DNA from: Fibrobacter succinogenes
GTDB taxonomy: Bacteria > Fibrobacterota > Fibrobacteria > Fibrobacterales > Fibrobacteraceae
Assembly (NCBI GenBank): GCA_902756345.1
Contig: CACVQR010000005.1
Span: 111,083 to 175,082 of the forward strand
Direction of reading: 5' to 3'
DNA: 64,000 nt
Below the pieces are notes generated by a model. It saw nothing but the letters and a program-made list of their open reading frames with translations, did no database searches and had not been told where the DNA came from. Shown here in pieces: positions 8,793-18,529 of the stretch. Numbering within the stretch: the first letter of the stretch is position 1; every line of letters starts with the position of its first letter. The position numbers were made by a program, and so were the translations under genes.

Positions 8793-8894
8793 TTATTTCT
8801 TCTTGAACACCTTGTAGAAGCAGAAGGTGCACATCCCGATAATACCTGCCCACGAAAGGACCATAAAAATCAGGCCGCTAGTAGAAAATTCCAT
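8793..8894 (-). CDS. Small subunit of NSS-family symporter, MetS-like, 33 residues
   Basis: A 33-residue single-span membrane protein, MEFSTSGLIFMVLSWAGIIG and then MCTFCFYKVFKKK. It starts 1 bp after the stop of the symporter gene, and its ribosome site GAGGAGG lies inside the last codons of that gene. The MetPS transporter of actinobacteria pairs an NSS carrier with a similarly tiny MetS protein needed for transport, and this gene has the same position, size and layout (one helix, basic tail). It is too short for most gene callers. Confidence 0.8.
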   Translation of the reverse strand: MEFSTSGLIFMVLSWAGIIGMCTFCFYKVFKKK

Positions 8895-8895
8895 G

Positions 8896-10545
8896 TTATG
8901 CCTCCTCGTCGGAATTGCCGACGGTCATATTCTGCTTGTGGAGAACGGTGGTCTTTCTGGCCGGGCCGTTCTCCTTCCAGGCGTAGTAGATGGCGATATT
9001 CAAGAGTACTACGAGTGCGAGCAGGAATCCGCGGACGCCCCAGGTAAAGCCAATCTGTGAGAATTCGCTACCGAGGAATGTGACCTTGGCGTCGGCCGGA
9101 ACGTTGCTCAACAGGAGCACGCCCATGCCGTCGTGAATGATCCAGGCGACTAGCACGATTGCTAGGTAAATCGGGCACACGTACATAATGATCGGCCTAA
9201 AGAATCGGGGAAGTTTCAATGCGGCGCCGTCGTTCATCAATGCGAAAGCTTCGCATTCCGGCTTGCCGTCTTCGCCAATCACGTCGGATTTGCGGCGGCC
9301 GAGTACGAACGAGAAAATGAACGCCTGAATGGTGCCGAGAACCACCAGCAAGAAGCTTCCGCCCCAAAAGTCGAGTTCATCGACCGCGCCTGCTGCAAGG
9401 CCGAAAATACCCACAAGGCCTCCCAGGAAGGTCACTGTACCGGTGGCGGTAATGGAGCCCTTGCGGCTAAATTTCAAGTCGTCTTCGCAGAAACTGATCA
9501 GGGGCTGGATAATCGAAATGGCGCTCGTGACGCCCGCAATAAAGAGCATCGCGAACCACAGCGTCTGGAAGAATCCGCCAAAGGGTAGCTGGCCGAATAC
9601 GAACGGCATGGTCTGGAATCCGAGGCCGAAGGTGCCGAGCTTAGCGCATTCTTCGATGTTGTTGCCGGCAATGAGTACGGCCATCGGAATCACGATGGTG
9701 CCGCCAAGGATGATTTCTGCAAAGCCGTTGGTGGCACTTGCCGTTAAAGACGAAAGCACCAGGTCTTCCTTGGGCTTCAGGTAACTGGCGTAGCAGAAAA
9801 CGATGCCCATACCGAGGCTCATGGTAAAGAAGACCTGACCAGAAGCCGCAAGCCAAACCGTGGGGTTGAGAATTTCGGAAAGGTTCGGGTTCCACACGAA
9901 AGCGAGTCCCTTACCGATATCGGTAATCGTAAGCACGCGCACCACGAGGATAATGCCCATAATCAAAAGAATCGGCATGGTAATCTTGTTCACGCGTTCA
10001 ATGCCCTTGCGTACGCCGAACGACAGGAGCCCCATGTTGCAGGCGAAGGTGAGCAAGAAGAAGAGGATCGCGGCAGGAACCGGGCCGACCTTAGTGTTCA
10101 GCATGATGTAGTTGCCGAAGAATTCCTTCATCGGTTCGTAACCGCCGGCGACCACTTCCATCAGTTTGCCTGTGGCAGAGTAGTAGGTAAACGCGAGAAT
10201 CCAAGACTGGATAAAGATGTAGTAGAAGCTGATGAACAGCGGAGGCAAGAGCCCGAGCGAACCGAGGTACTTGGCCCAGGGTTTCTTGTTCAGAATGTAG
10301 TGGAATCCGCCGGGGGCGGTACCGTGGTGTTTGTTACCGGCAGCGCGGCCAAGCGTCCATTCCATCCAAGAAAGAGGAATGCCCAAAAGCAAGAAGGCAA
10401 TGAGGTAAGGGATAATGAATGCGCCGCCACCGTTTGTGGCTGCCTGCACCGGGAAACGCAAAAAGTTGCCAAGTCCGACGGCGGAACCCGCGACCGCGAG
10501 AATCACACCAAGTTTCGAACCCCAGTTGTCTCTAGAGCTTTTCAT
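8896..10545 (-). CDS. Sodium-dependent amino acid symporter, NSS/SNF family
   Basis: A 549-residue inner-membrane carrier of the neurotransmitter:sodium symporter family. The first helix has the Na-binding signature WGSKLGVILAVAGSAVGLGN followed by FLRFP. Later segments include the FFTMSLGMG helix and about 12 membrane spans. It is probably a Na-coupled amino acid importer (methionine, alanine or similar, judging from the paired small subunit); the substrate is not visible in the sequence. The gene is cotranscribed with the 33-residue partner. Confidence 0.9.
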   Translation of the reverse strand: MKSSRDNWGSKLGVILAVAGSAVGLGNFLRFPVQAATNGGGAFIIPYLIAFLLLGIPLSWMEWTLGRAAGNKHHGTAPGGFHYILNKKPWAKYLGSLGLLPPLFISFYYIFIQSWILAFTYYSATGKLMEVVAGGYEPMKEFFGNYIMLNTKVGPVPAAILFFLLTFACNMGLLSFGVRKGIERVNKITMPILLIMGIILVVRVLTITDIGKGLAFVWNPNLSEILNPTVWLAASGQVFFTMSLGMGIVFCYASYLKPKEDLVLSSLTASATNGFAEIILGGTIVIPMAVLIAGNNIEECAKLGTFGLGFQTMPFVFGQLPFGGFFQTLWFAMLFIAGVTSAISIIQPLISFCEDDLKFSRKGSITATGTVTFLGGLVGIFGLAAGAVDELDFWGGSFLLVVLGTIQAFIFSFVLGRRKSDVIGEDGKPECEAFALMNDGAALKLPRFFRPIIMYVCPIYLAIVLVAWIIHDGMGVLLLSNVPADAKVTFLGSEFSQIGFTWGVRGFLLALVVLLNIAIYYAWKENGPARKTTVLHKQNMTVGNSDEEA

Positions 10546-10594
10546 TTTTCACATCCTTTCAAATTTTGGAACAAATGTAGAATATACTGCTTTT

Positions 10595-10621
10595 GTCTTC
10601 CCCGCGTAGGCGGGAATCTCC
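10595..10621. repeat. Dispersed hairpin repeat, CCCGC/GCGGG type
   Basis: GTCTTCCCCGCGTAGGCGGG followed by AATCTCC is a variant of the GTCATYCCCGCG..CGCGGGRATC intergenic repeat common in many genomes. The hairpin is CCCGC-gtag-GCGGG. Related copies are at 81 and 14441. Confidence 0.7.
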
Positions 10622-10681
10622 TCTTGTTTTTTTGACGTTATTTACTCTTGTATACAGATTTCTTGAAAAATTCGGTGCTTT

Positions 10682-10709
10682 TTGTCTCGCTGAAGTCTAT
10701 CTTTATATT
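10682..10709 (+). promoter_or_regulatory. Promoter-like site for the SDR gene
   Basis: TTGTCT, a 16-bp spacer and TATATT lie about 50 bp before the SDR start. A 6-bp hairpin GAGGGT/ACCCTC follows in the 5' leader (about 10719-10737). Confidence 0.45.
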
Positions 10710-10759
10710 CATAAACCGAGAGGGTGGGGTTACCCTCGCAGAAAAATAAAGGATGAATT

Positions 10760-11494
10760 ATGATCGACGTTAAGGGCAAATGGACCTTGATTACTGGCGG
10801 CTGCCGCGGAGTGGGCCGTCTCACCGCTATCGAAATGGCGAAGCTCGGCGCAAATATCATTCTGCAGGGCCGCGACAAGTCCCATGCTGAACCGGTAATG
10901 AACGAAATCAAGAAGTACGGTGTCGAAGTCCGCGCAGTGGGTTGCAACCTCGAACATGCTTGCGAAATCGATGCCGCTCTCGCCGAGATCGATTCCTGGG
11001 GCGTGCAGGTCGACATCGTGTTCAACAACGCCGGCCTCATGAGCCACTACTTTACCGATTATCTCACCAATACCATGGAAGACTTCCACCAGGCCATGGC
11101 GGTGAACTTCTTTGCACCAATCAAGATCGCTTATCATTTTTTGCCGGGAATGATCAGTCGCGGCTTTGGCCGTATGCAGCTTACCACTAGTGGCATCGCC
11201 AACGAACCCGAACTCATGGGCTACGCCTGCGCCAAGGCTGCTCTGACAAAATTTGTCAAGGACTTTGCCTGCAAGCTGAATGGTACCGATGTCATGATGA
11301 ACGTGATGGATCCGGGCTGGTTGCGCACCGATCTCGGTGGCCCCAACGCTCCTAACGCCCCCGAAAGCGTGATTCCGGGTTCCATGGTGTCTGTCATGCT
11401 CGACGACAAGAAGAGTGGCCGTTGGTTCAGCGCTCAGGAATTTACTGGCATGTCCCTTGCCGACGCTGTTGAAAAGGGCAAGTCTGTGGAGTAA
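10760..11494 (+). CDS. Short-chain dehydrogenase/reductase
   Basis: A 244-residue classical SDR. It has the NAD(P)-binding TGGCRGVGR (TGxxxGxG), the structural FNNAG, and the catalytic Ser in LTTSGIAN with YxxxK in YACAK. The length is standard. An Arg in the glycine-rich loop and another after beta-2 (LQGRD) suggest NADP preference, but the substrate cannot be told. It stands alone between opposed or terminated neighbours. Confidence 0.88.
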   Translation: MIDVKGKWTLITGGCRGVGRLTAIEMAKLGANIILQGRDKSHAEPVMNEIKKYGVEVRAVGCNLEHACEIDAALAEIDSWGVQVDIVFNNAGLMSHYFTDYLTNTMEDFHQAMAVNFFAPIKIAYHFLPGMISRGFGRMQLTTSGIANEPELMGYACAKAALTKFVKDFACKLNGTDVMMNVMDPGWLRTDLGGPNAPNAPESVIPGSMVSVMLDDKKSGRWFSAQEFTGMSLADAVEKGKSVE

Positions 11495-11528
11495 TTGTAA
11501 AATCGAGGTGTTTGAAATTTTACAATGG

Positions 11529-11562
11529 AGAAAGTCCTGCCTTCGGGTTGGGCTTTCTTTTT
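11529..11562 (+). terminator. Rho-independent terminator of the SDR gene
   Basis: GAAAGTCC, a 12-nt loop, then GGGCTTTC followed by TTTTTG, starting 35 nt after the SDR stop. Confidence 0.7.
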
Positions 11563-11705
11563 GTAAAAAGATGTTTAGAAACGCGTTGGCTATTGGGCTC
11601 AAAAAAACTATAAAAAAATATTACAAGGAAATTATTCTTCTCATTACTATTTTTTATGTGGGATTAATAAGGGATTGGTTTTTAACATAAACCAAAAGGT
11701 CTAGA

Positions 11706-14432
11706 ATGAAAAAGATTCTTGCGATTATGTCTATGGCTGCGGTGTCCGCCATGGCAATCAGTGCCAGCAGGGTAGGCCCTGTTAGCACTTACGGCGAACT
11801 TAAGGCCAATGGTGGCAAACTTTCCGGTTCTTGCCCGGAATATGCCAACAAGGCTGTCCAGGTGAAGGGCATGAGCCTTTTCTGGAGTTCGGGCAATACC
11901 TATTCTACCGACTTCTACTCCGAAAAGGGTATCAATCGCTTGGTTGATGACATGGGCGTTGAAGTGGTTCGTTTTGCTCTCGGTGCCGCTGACGAAAAGT
12001 TCAATAGCTCGGGCCGTTCTTACACGACGGGTGGCGAAGGCTTCCAGAAGGCTTTGCTCAAGTCCGTGGTGAATGCTGCTGTCGATAAGGACATTTACGT
12101 CATCATTGACTGGCACATCGAATCTTCCGAAGGCTTTACTAATGATGCTGTCAAGTTCTTCGAATATGCAGCCAAGGAATACGGTAAGTACAATAACGTG
12201 ATTTTCGAAATCTGGAACGAACCGACCGGTAGCATGGATGCCGTGAAGCAGCATGCCGACCAGGTGATTCCGGTTATCCGTAAGTATTCCGACAATCTCA
12301 TCCTTGTGGGTAGCCCGGGATGGTCCAGTCAGCCGGATAAGTGCGCTAACGCAGGTATCAACGACAAGAACTATGGTTGCACGCTCCACTTCTACGCTGC
12401 AACGCACAGAATGGGCGATGGCGGCTATAATAAGGCTGCGGAATCTGCAATGGGTAAGGGCGTTCCCGTGTTCGCTACCGAATGGGGTACTGTCAATGCC
12501 AACGGTGATGGCCAGCCGGATGAAGGCTCCAGCAACCAGTGGGTAGAATGGATGGCTCAGAAGGGCGTGTCCTGGACGAACTGGAACGCTTCTGCTATGA
12601 ATGAAACTTCTGCTGCATTTGCTAACGCCGTGTTCGAAAATGGTTTCACTTACACCAATTCTGGTAAGTATGTGAAGGGCAAGCTCGGTGGCGCTTCTTA
12701 TAAGGATTGCGGCCTCCAGAATGGTGATGCCGAAGAAGAATCCGGCTTCTCTACGGGCGTTGCTAATGGTGCTACGACTTCCATTCTCGATGACATGGAA
12801 GATGGTGACCGTTATGGTTACCTTGGCGGTGCATGGGCTGCTGTCGAAGACCAGGAAAACGGCGGTAAGAGCTCCATTTCTAACGACGTGATTAAAGACG
12901 ACTTTGGCAACTCGACCTACCAGGTTGTTTACCCGGTCAGCGGCGATAGCAAGAATACTTCCAAGTATATGGCCGCCCTTAAGGACGTGAAGATTGGTAA
13001 GGGTACTCTTGATTACGGTCCGTATATCAAGATGTTCCTCACTCTCCTGAAGGAGGAAAAGAAGGATTCTCCGAAGGCTTATGCTGACTTCTCCAAGTGC
13101 TCTACGATCAAGTACAAGTACAAGGGTGCAAGCCACAACTTCGCAATCGAAACGACTGACGTTACTGACTATAACTATCACCGCGTGAACAAGGATGCCT
13201 CCGAAGGCTGGAAGGAAGTCGAAATCACGACTGACATGCTGAAGCAGGAAACTTGGGGTGACGATTCTCGTTCCAAGCCGATCAACATGGCTCACGCAAC
13301 TCGTCTTTCTTGGGAAATCAAGGGCCTCGAAAAGGTTCCGGACGATATGAACCAGCCCAAGTATCCGTATCTCTACATCGACGATGTGAAGTGCGATGGC
13401 CACAGCTTCACCGCTGTGAGCGGTGGTGCCGGTGACACTCCGAAGTCTTCTTCTTCTGTGGGTGGCAAGTCCAGTTCCAGCAATGGTCAGAGCGGCAAGT
13501 CCAGCTCTAGCAACGGCCAGGGTGGCAAGTCCAGCTCCAGCACGACTCCGACACTCTCTTCTTCTTCTGTCGCTCCGGTGATTACCGAACTCATGGTTAT
13601 CGATGACTTCGAAGATGGTGATGAAGTTGCTGCAACAACCGGTACTTGGTATGCCTATACCGATAAGGAGCCGGGTGGGCTTTCCAAGATCTCTAATGTC
13701 TATGATAACACTCTCGGTGGCTATGTCGTGGTGTTCCCGGGCGCAGCCGATGCCGCTAATGCAACGAAGGGCTTTGCAGCTCTGACTGAAATCCAGTGGA
13801 ATCAGGGAGCCTATAAGGAAGCTCCGTTTGTCGCTCTCGGCCTCAATACCAACGCAGACACCTCTAAGGGTGTTGACCTGAGCGCTTGCTCTGCTTTGAG
13901 CTACCGCTACAGAGGTAGTGCTCATACCTTCAAGATCCAAGACGGTCAGGTGGCTGATTACGCATATCACCAGATCAATTTCGAAGATGCCCTTGAATGG
14001 ACGACCGTTGTGGCCAGCTGGGATGATATTGCTCAGCCTAGCTGGGGTGAACCGGTCGACTTGAACAAGAAGAACATCAAGAAGTTCGCTTGGGAAGTGA
14101 TTGGTTACAAGAACATTGAATACCAGCCGACGATCAACTTCCTCTTTGTGGATGACTTCAAGTGCGTCAATGCCAACTCTGTGGGTGTCCGCATGGCTCG
14201 CAAGTCCGCTGGCCAGCTCAAGCTCAGCGTGAACGGTTCTACACTCAACGTGACGACCGCCGCTGCAGCCCGCATCCAGGTGTTCGACATGCAGGGTAAC
14301 ATGGTCATGAACCGCCTCGAAAGCGCCGCCGGTAACCACCAGGTGTCTCTCGAAGGCATGAACCGCGGTAACTACGTGGTTCGCGTCAAGACCGTGAAGG
14401 CCGCTCAGACTGCCCGCATCAGCCTCCGCTAA
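11706..14432 (+). CDS. Secreted GH5 endoglucanase with two CBM11-like modules
   Basis: A 908-residue secreted cellulase. A signal peptide (1 to about 20) leads to a GH5 catalytic domain (about 45-330) with acid/base Glu 172 in EIWNEP and nucleophile Glu 259 in FATEWGT. A first carbohydrate-binding module like family 11 (about 360-572: ILDDMEDGD ... YLYIDDVKC) is followed by a linker of repeated GGKSSSS or GKSSSSNGQ (about 578-625), then a second similar module (about 632-825: VIDDFEDGD ... FLFVDDFKC). The tail (about 830-908: RIQVFDMQGN ... GNYVVRVKT) resembles a type IX sorting domain. It would cut beta-1,4-glucans at or near the cell surface. The domain order is typical of Fibrobacter cellulases. 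Confidence 0.93.
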   Translation: MKKILAIMSMAAVSAMAISASRVGPVSTYGELKANGGKLSGSCPEYANKAVQVKGMSLFWSSGNTYSTDFYSEKGINRLVDDMGVEVVRFALGAADEKFNSSGRSYTTGGEGFQKALLKSVVNAAVDKDIYVIIDWHIESSEGFTNDAVKFFEYAAKEYGKYNNVIFEIWNEPTGSMDAVKQHADQVIPVIRKYSDNLILVGSPGWSSQPDKCANAGINDKNYGCTLHFYAATHRMGDGGYNKAAESAMGKGVPVFATEWGTVNANGDGQPDEGSSNQWVEWMAQKGVSWTNWNASAMNETSAAFANAVFENGFTYTNSGKYVKGKLGGASYKDCGLQNGDAEEESGFSTGVANGATTSILDDMEDGDRYGYLGGAWAAVEDQENGGKSSISNDVIKDDFGNSTYQVVYPVSGDSKNTSKYMAALKDVKIGKGTLDYGPYIKMFLTLLKEEKKDSPKAYADFSKCSTIKYKYKGASHNFAIETTDVTDYNYHRVNKDASEGWKEVEITTDMLKQETWGDDSRSKPINMAHATRLSWEIKGLEKVPDDMNQPKYPYLYIDDVKCDGHSFTAVSGGAGDTPKSSSSVGGKSSSSNGQSGKSSSSNGQGGKSSSSTTPTLSSSSVAPVITELMVIDDFEDGDEVAATTGTWYAYTDKEPGGLSKISNVYDNTLGGYVVVFPGAADAANATKGFAALTEIQWNQGAYKEAPFVALGLNTNADTSKGVDLSACSALSYRYRGSAHTFKIQDGQVADYAYHQINFEDALEWTTVVASWDDIAQPSWGEPVDLNKKNIKKFAWEVIGYKNIEYQPTINFLFVDDFKCVNANSVGVRMARKSAGQLKLSVNGSTLNVTTAAAARIQVFDMQGNMVMNRLESAAGNHQVSLEGMNRGNYVVRVKTVKAAQTARISLR

Positions 14433-14440
14433 TCCTCAAT

Positions 14441-14468
14441 TGTCATCCCCGCGAAGGCGGGGATCACC
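14441..14468. repeat. Dispersed hairpin repeat, CCCCGC/GCGGGG type
   Basis: TGTCATCCCCGCGAAGGCGG then GGATCACC. The hairpin is CCCCGC-gaag-GCGGGG. It sits between the GH5 stop and the terminator. Confidence 0.75.
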
Positions 14469-14471
14469 TTT

Positions 14472-14501
14472 AAAAAAACTCCGGTTTAACCGGAGTTTTT
14501 T
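14472..14501. terminator. Bidirectional terminator between GH5 gene and tgt
   Basis: AAAAAACTCCGG-ttta-CCGGAGTTTTTT, almost fully palindromic with A and T runs on both sides, serves the convergent GH5 and tgt genes. Confidence 0.9.
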
Positions 14502-14525
14502 CATTTAAATTATTGCACATTTAAG

Positions 14526-15718
<1,193 letters not shown>

Positions 15719-15843
15719 GCTACGCCGCCCCGTTGTCAATTTATCCATAGGAATCCCCTTATAAATGTGTTTTTTGGAGCCAAAAAGGGGTAACTTTAAT
15801 TTCGGATGGGTCTACGTGTGTAGATTCCTGCATGGAGTGATAA

Positions 15844-18057
15844 ATGGAATACAAAAAGGTGTGGAAAAAGGCTGCTTGCCTTGTGGCTGGCCTTGCCGTA
15901 TTCGGCTTGGCCGACAACCCCATTTCTTCTTACCACTATCTGGCGGATCCCTCTTGCGCCTCCGATGGTGATACCTTCTACATCTTGACCGATGTGGATG
16001 ACTACAACAACCAGACGAACTGGAACTACGACATTGTCGGTCTTTATGCCTTCACCTCTGAAGACATGAAAAACTGGACTGACCACGGCATGATTTTCCG
16101 CTCCAGGCGTGAATTCGGCAATTACCCGAACAACACTTGGGCTTCGGGCATCGCCGTCAAGAATGGCAAGGTCTATATCGTTTACCCTGATGGCGCGAGC
16201 GGCGTGGGCATGATTACGGCGCCCGCGATCGACGGCCCCTATACCGACCCTGTTAAGGAAACTCATGGCGTCAATAGAATTGCAGGTGGCGGTAGCCTTA
16301 TCGGTGGCTGCGACGGCATTGCGCATTGCTTTGACCCGGGCATCTTGATTGATGACGACGGTAAGGGTTACGTGATTTTCGGTGGTGGCGAAAGTTCCAG
16401 CCGCCCGTATGGCAACAACTTCGACATTATCAGTTTTACCGAAAGCAACGGCAAGATTACTTTCGACAAGAATTCTCTTAAGAAGGTTTCTTTGCCGAAC
16501 TCCTTTGAAGCTCCTTACTTGCACAAGAAGGGTAGCACCTATTACCTGAGTTTCAACAACCGTAGTCAGGTGATTGATTATGGTATGTCTAACAATATCT
16601 GGGGCCCCTATACCTTTGTGGGTACGGTCATTCCGGGGATTGGCTCTGTGCCAGACGCTCATGGCGAAGGCGGTAACAACCACCAGGGCTTCGCTCCTTT
16701 TAAGGACAAGTGGTATGCCGTGTATCACGATCGCCGCTTGGTGACTTCCGACAACCATCCGGCCGCAACGACGCAACAGGGGGTGCGTTCCGAAAACCCG
16801 AACTACGAAAACCACAGAAGCGTGTCCATCGACGAACTCACCTGGAGTGGCGACAAGATGAACAAGCTCACCTTCACCCGCGAAGGCCCGAAGCAGATCA
16901 AGAACTTTGACCCGTACAAGACCTACAAGGCAACGACGAGTTCCAAGCAGATGAACATCCGTAGCCGTACCGACTGGACCAAGGGACAGCCGGTGAAGCA
17001 CGTGCTGCTGCCGCTCACGAGCCGTAGCGAATCCTGGATCCGTGTTTCTGGTGTGGACTTCGGTAACGGTGCCGAGAACCTCCGCATCAAGGCCGCGAAC
17101 GTTGGCGATGGCAACAAGATTGAAATTCACAAGGGCAGTGCCACCGGAACACTTGCCGGTACCTGCGAACTGGCGAAGACCAGCAACAACATGACTTTCA
17201 CGGACAATGACTGTGCCATGACGGGCCTTAGCGGCGTTGTGGACCAGCTATTCTTTGTGTTCAAGAATAATGGAAAGGATTCGACTATGGGTATCCTGGA
17301 ATGGGAATTCCAGGGCACCAAACGCGAACCTGAACCGCAGCAACCGTTCGGCGGCAAGGCTTGGGCTATTCCGGGTAAAATTGAAATGGAAAACTTCGAC
17401 GAACCGGGCTATGGCGCAGGCAATGACTCTTACGCTGACAACGATTCTGACGACCACGGCGCCGAAAGCAATGGCGGCAAGAGCTATCGCGAAGGCACCG
17501 GCGTTGATATCTACAAGAAGAATAATGGCTATGTTGTGGGTTACAACCAGACCGGCGAATGGCTCGAATATACTGTAGAAGTGGCCGAAGCTGGTGATTA
17601 CACCATGTTCGCTTCTGTGGCTTCAGCAAATGCAACTTCTGGTTTCCAGCTCGCTATCGACGGCGAAAACATCACCGAAGAAATCGCTGTGCCCAAGAAT
17701 GACGGCGAAGAAAACTACGATGACTACAACGTCGTTCAGGCAAACGTCAAGCTTGCTGCCGGTAAGCATATCCTCCGCTTCACCGTGACCGGTGACTGGA
17801 TGGACATTGACTACATTGAATTTGCTGCAGGCAAGGATGCTGATCCGGGCAAGACCTCTATTGCCGCGCTCAAGCTCCAGAACAAGATCGAAAGGTCTTA
17901 CAACGTGTTCAGCTTGACTGGTGTCAAGGTCGGTACGGTTGACCTGTCTGGCATGGCTGCCTCCAAGGCTCTCAATGCCGCAGGCTTTGCCAAGGGCGTG
18001 TACATGCTCAAGCAGGTGAATGGCAGCAAGAAGTTCATGGTGAATACCTCCAAGTAA
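15844..18057 (+). CDS. Secreted GH43 glycosidase with CBM6 modules
   Basis: A 737-residue secreted enzyme. After a signal peptide (1 to about 23) the five-bladed GH43 domain shows the catalytic base Asp 35 (YLADPS), the pKa-tuning Asp 163 (HCFDPGI) and the acid Glu 221 (FEAPYL). It is followed by a CBM6-like beta domain (about 375-490), a second CBM6 (about 505-655, MENFDEPG ... GEWLEYTVEV ... MDIDYIEFA) and a sorting-type tail (about 675-737, YNVFSLTGVK ... GVYMLKQ). Family members act on arabinose and xylose side or main chains of plant xylan or arabinan; the exact bond is not readable here. It is a stand-alone gene with its own terminator. Confidence 0.92.
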   Translation: MEYKKVWKKAACLVAGLAVFGLADNPISSYHYLADPSCASDGDTFYILTDVDDYNNQTNWNYDIVGLYAFTSEDMKNWTDHGMIFRSRREFGNYPNNTWASGIAVKNGKVYIVYPDGASGVGMITAPAIDGPYTDPVKETHGVNRIAGGGSLIGGCDGIAHCFDPGILIDDDGKGYVIFGGGESSSRPYGNNFDIISFTESNGKITFDKNSLKKVSLPNSFEAPYLHKKGSTYYLSFNNRSQVIDYGMSNNIWGPYTFVGTVIPGIGSVPDAHGEGGNNHQGFAPFKDKWYAVYHDRRLVTSDNHPAATTQQGVRSENPNYENHRSVSIDELTWSGDKMNKLTFTREGPKQIKNFDPYKTYKATTSSKQMNIRSRTDWTKGQPVKHVLLPLTSRSESWIRVSGVDFGNGAENLRIKAANVGDGNKIEIHKGSATGTLAGTCELAKTSNNMTFTDNDCAMTGLSGVVDQLFFVFKNNGKDSTMGILEWEFQGTKREPEPQQPFGGKAWAIPGKIEMENFDEPGYGAGNDSYADNDSDDHGAESNGGKSYREGTGVDIYKKNNGYVVGYNQTGEWLEYTVEVAEAGDYTMFASVASANATSGFQLAIDGENITEEIAVPKNDGEENYDDYNVVQANVKLAAGKHILRFTVTGDWMDIDYIEFAAGKDADPGKTSIAALKLQNKIERSYNVFSLTGVKVGTVDLSGMAASKALNAAGFAKGVYMLKQVNGSKKFMVNTSK

Positions 18058-18080
18058 TTCTTACATACACCTCCAACGGA

Positions 18081-18115
18081 GTCTCCTCGGTACTTTGTAC
18101 CGGGGAGACTTTTTA
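18081..18115 (+). terminator. Rho-independent terminator of the GH43 gene
   Basis: GTCTCCTCGGTAC-ttt-GTACCGGGGAGAC followed by TTTTTA, 24 nt after the stop codon. Confidence 0.9.
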
Positions 18116-18240
18116 TGACCGTTCGGCTCTGTCGCATACATGAAAATGTGATATCGCCTCACTCTCGCCCTCACGACTCGTTAAAACGAGTCGCTCGTGG
18201 CTCACGGAAATTGCTTATGACCGTTCGGCACTGTCGCATA
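18113..18240. repeat. Direct repeat pair enclosing a GC-rich repeat unit
   Basis: The 26-bp sequence starting TTATGACCGTTCGGC occurs at 18113-18138 and again at 18215-18240 with one mismatch. Between them lies a unit (18151-18189) starting ATATCGCCTCACTCTCGCCC that recurs at 20121-20159 on the other side of the FISUMP gene with one mismatch. An AACGAGTC hairpin arm follows (GACTCGTT-aa-AACGAGTC). Confidence 0.75.
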
Positions 18241-18271
18241 AATCGCGAGTTTTCATCGCCAATGCAACTGA

Positions 18272-18481
18272 TGTAAGGTAATCCGGAAAGAAAACGAGCG
18301 CCCCGCTATAGTCGATGAGAAGAGCCGCATCGGAGACTTCGCCCACCCCAGCCACTCCTGGGCCCGCGGGGCAAATGAGAACATGAACGGACTCGTACGC
18401 CAGTATTTTCCAAAAAAAGAGTCGCTCAAGGGATTATCTTTGCAGAAAGTCCGGTGGATACAGGACAAATTCAACAACAGG
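18272..18481 (+). pseudogene. IS30-family transposase remnant, internally deleted
   Basis: In one frame the DNA reads NERPAIVDEKSRIGD joined directly to FAHPSHSWARGANENMNGLV, then RQYFPKKESL and VRWIQDKFNNR. The first piece matches the region just before the DDE core of IS30 transposases, and the second the end of that core, including the conserved NENMNGL(L/V)RQYFP. The whole middle of the catalytic core is missing, the 5' part is absent, and a stop lies upstream in frame. Homology then stops at NNR. It is a dead fragment lying just before the FISUMP lipoprotein gene. Confidence 0.8.
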
Positions 18482-18529
18482 CTTTTAGAGATTGCCTATA
18501 TTTACAAATGCCTAATAGGAGACGAACTT

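Noticed and set aside
11682..14339. Long open frame (885 codons) antisense to the GH5 cellulase gene
   Set aside because: It mirrors the whole cellulase gene, has no ribosome site or family motif, and arises from the codon bias of the real gene. The cellulase has catalytic motifs and a signal peptide.
18383..18529. In-frame N-terminal extension of the FISUMP lipoprotein
   Set aside because: The extension is IS30 transposase sequence; the lipoprotein signal and a ribosome site begin at 18530.
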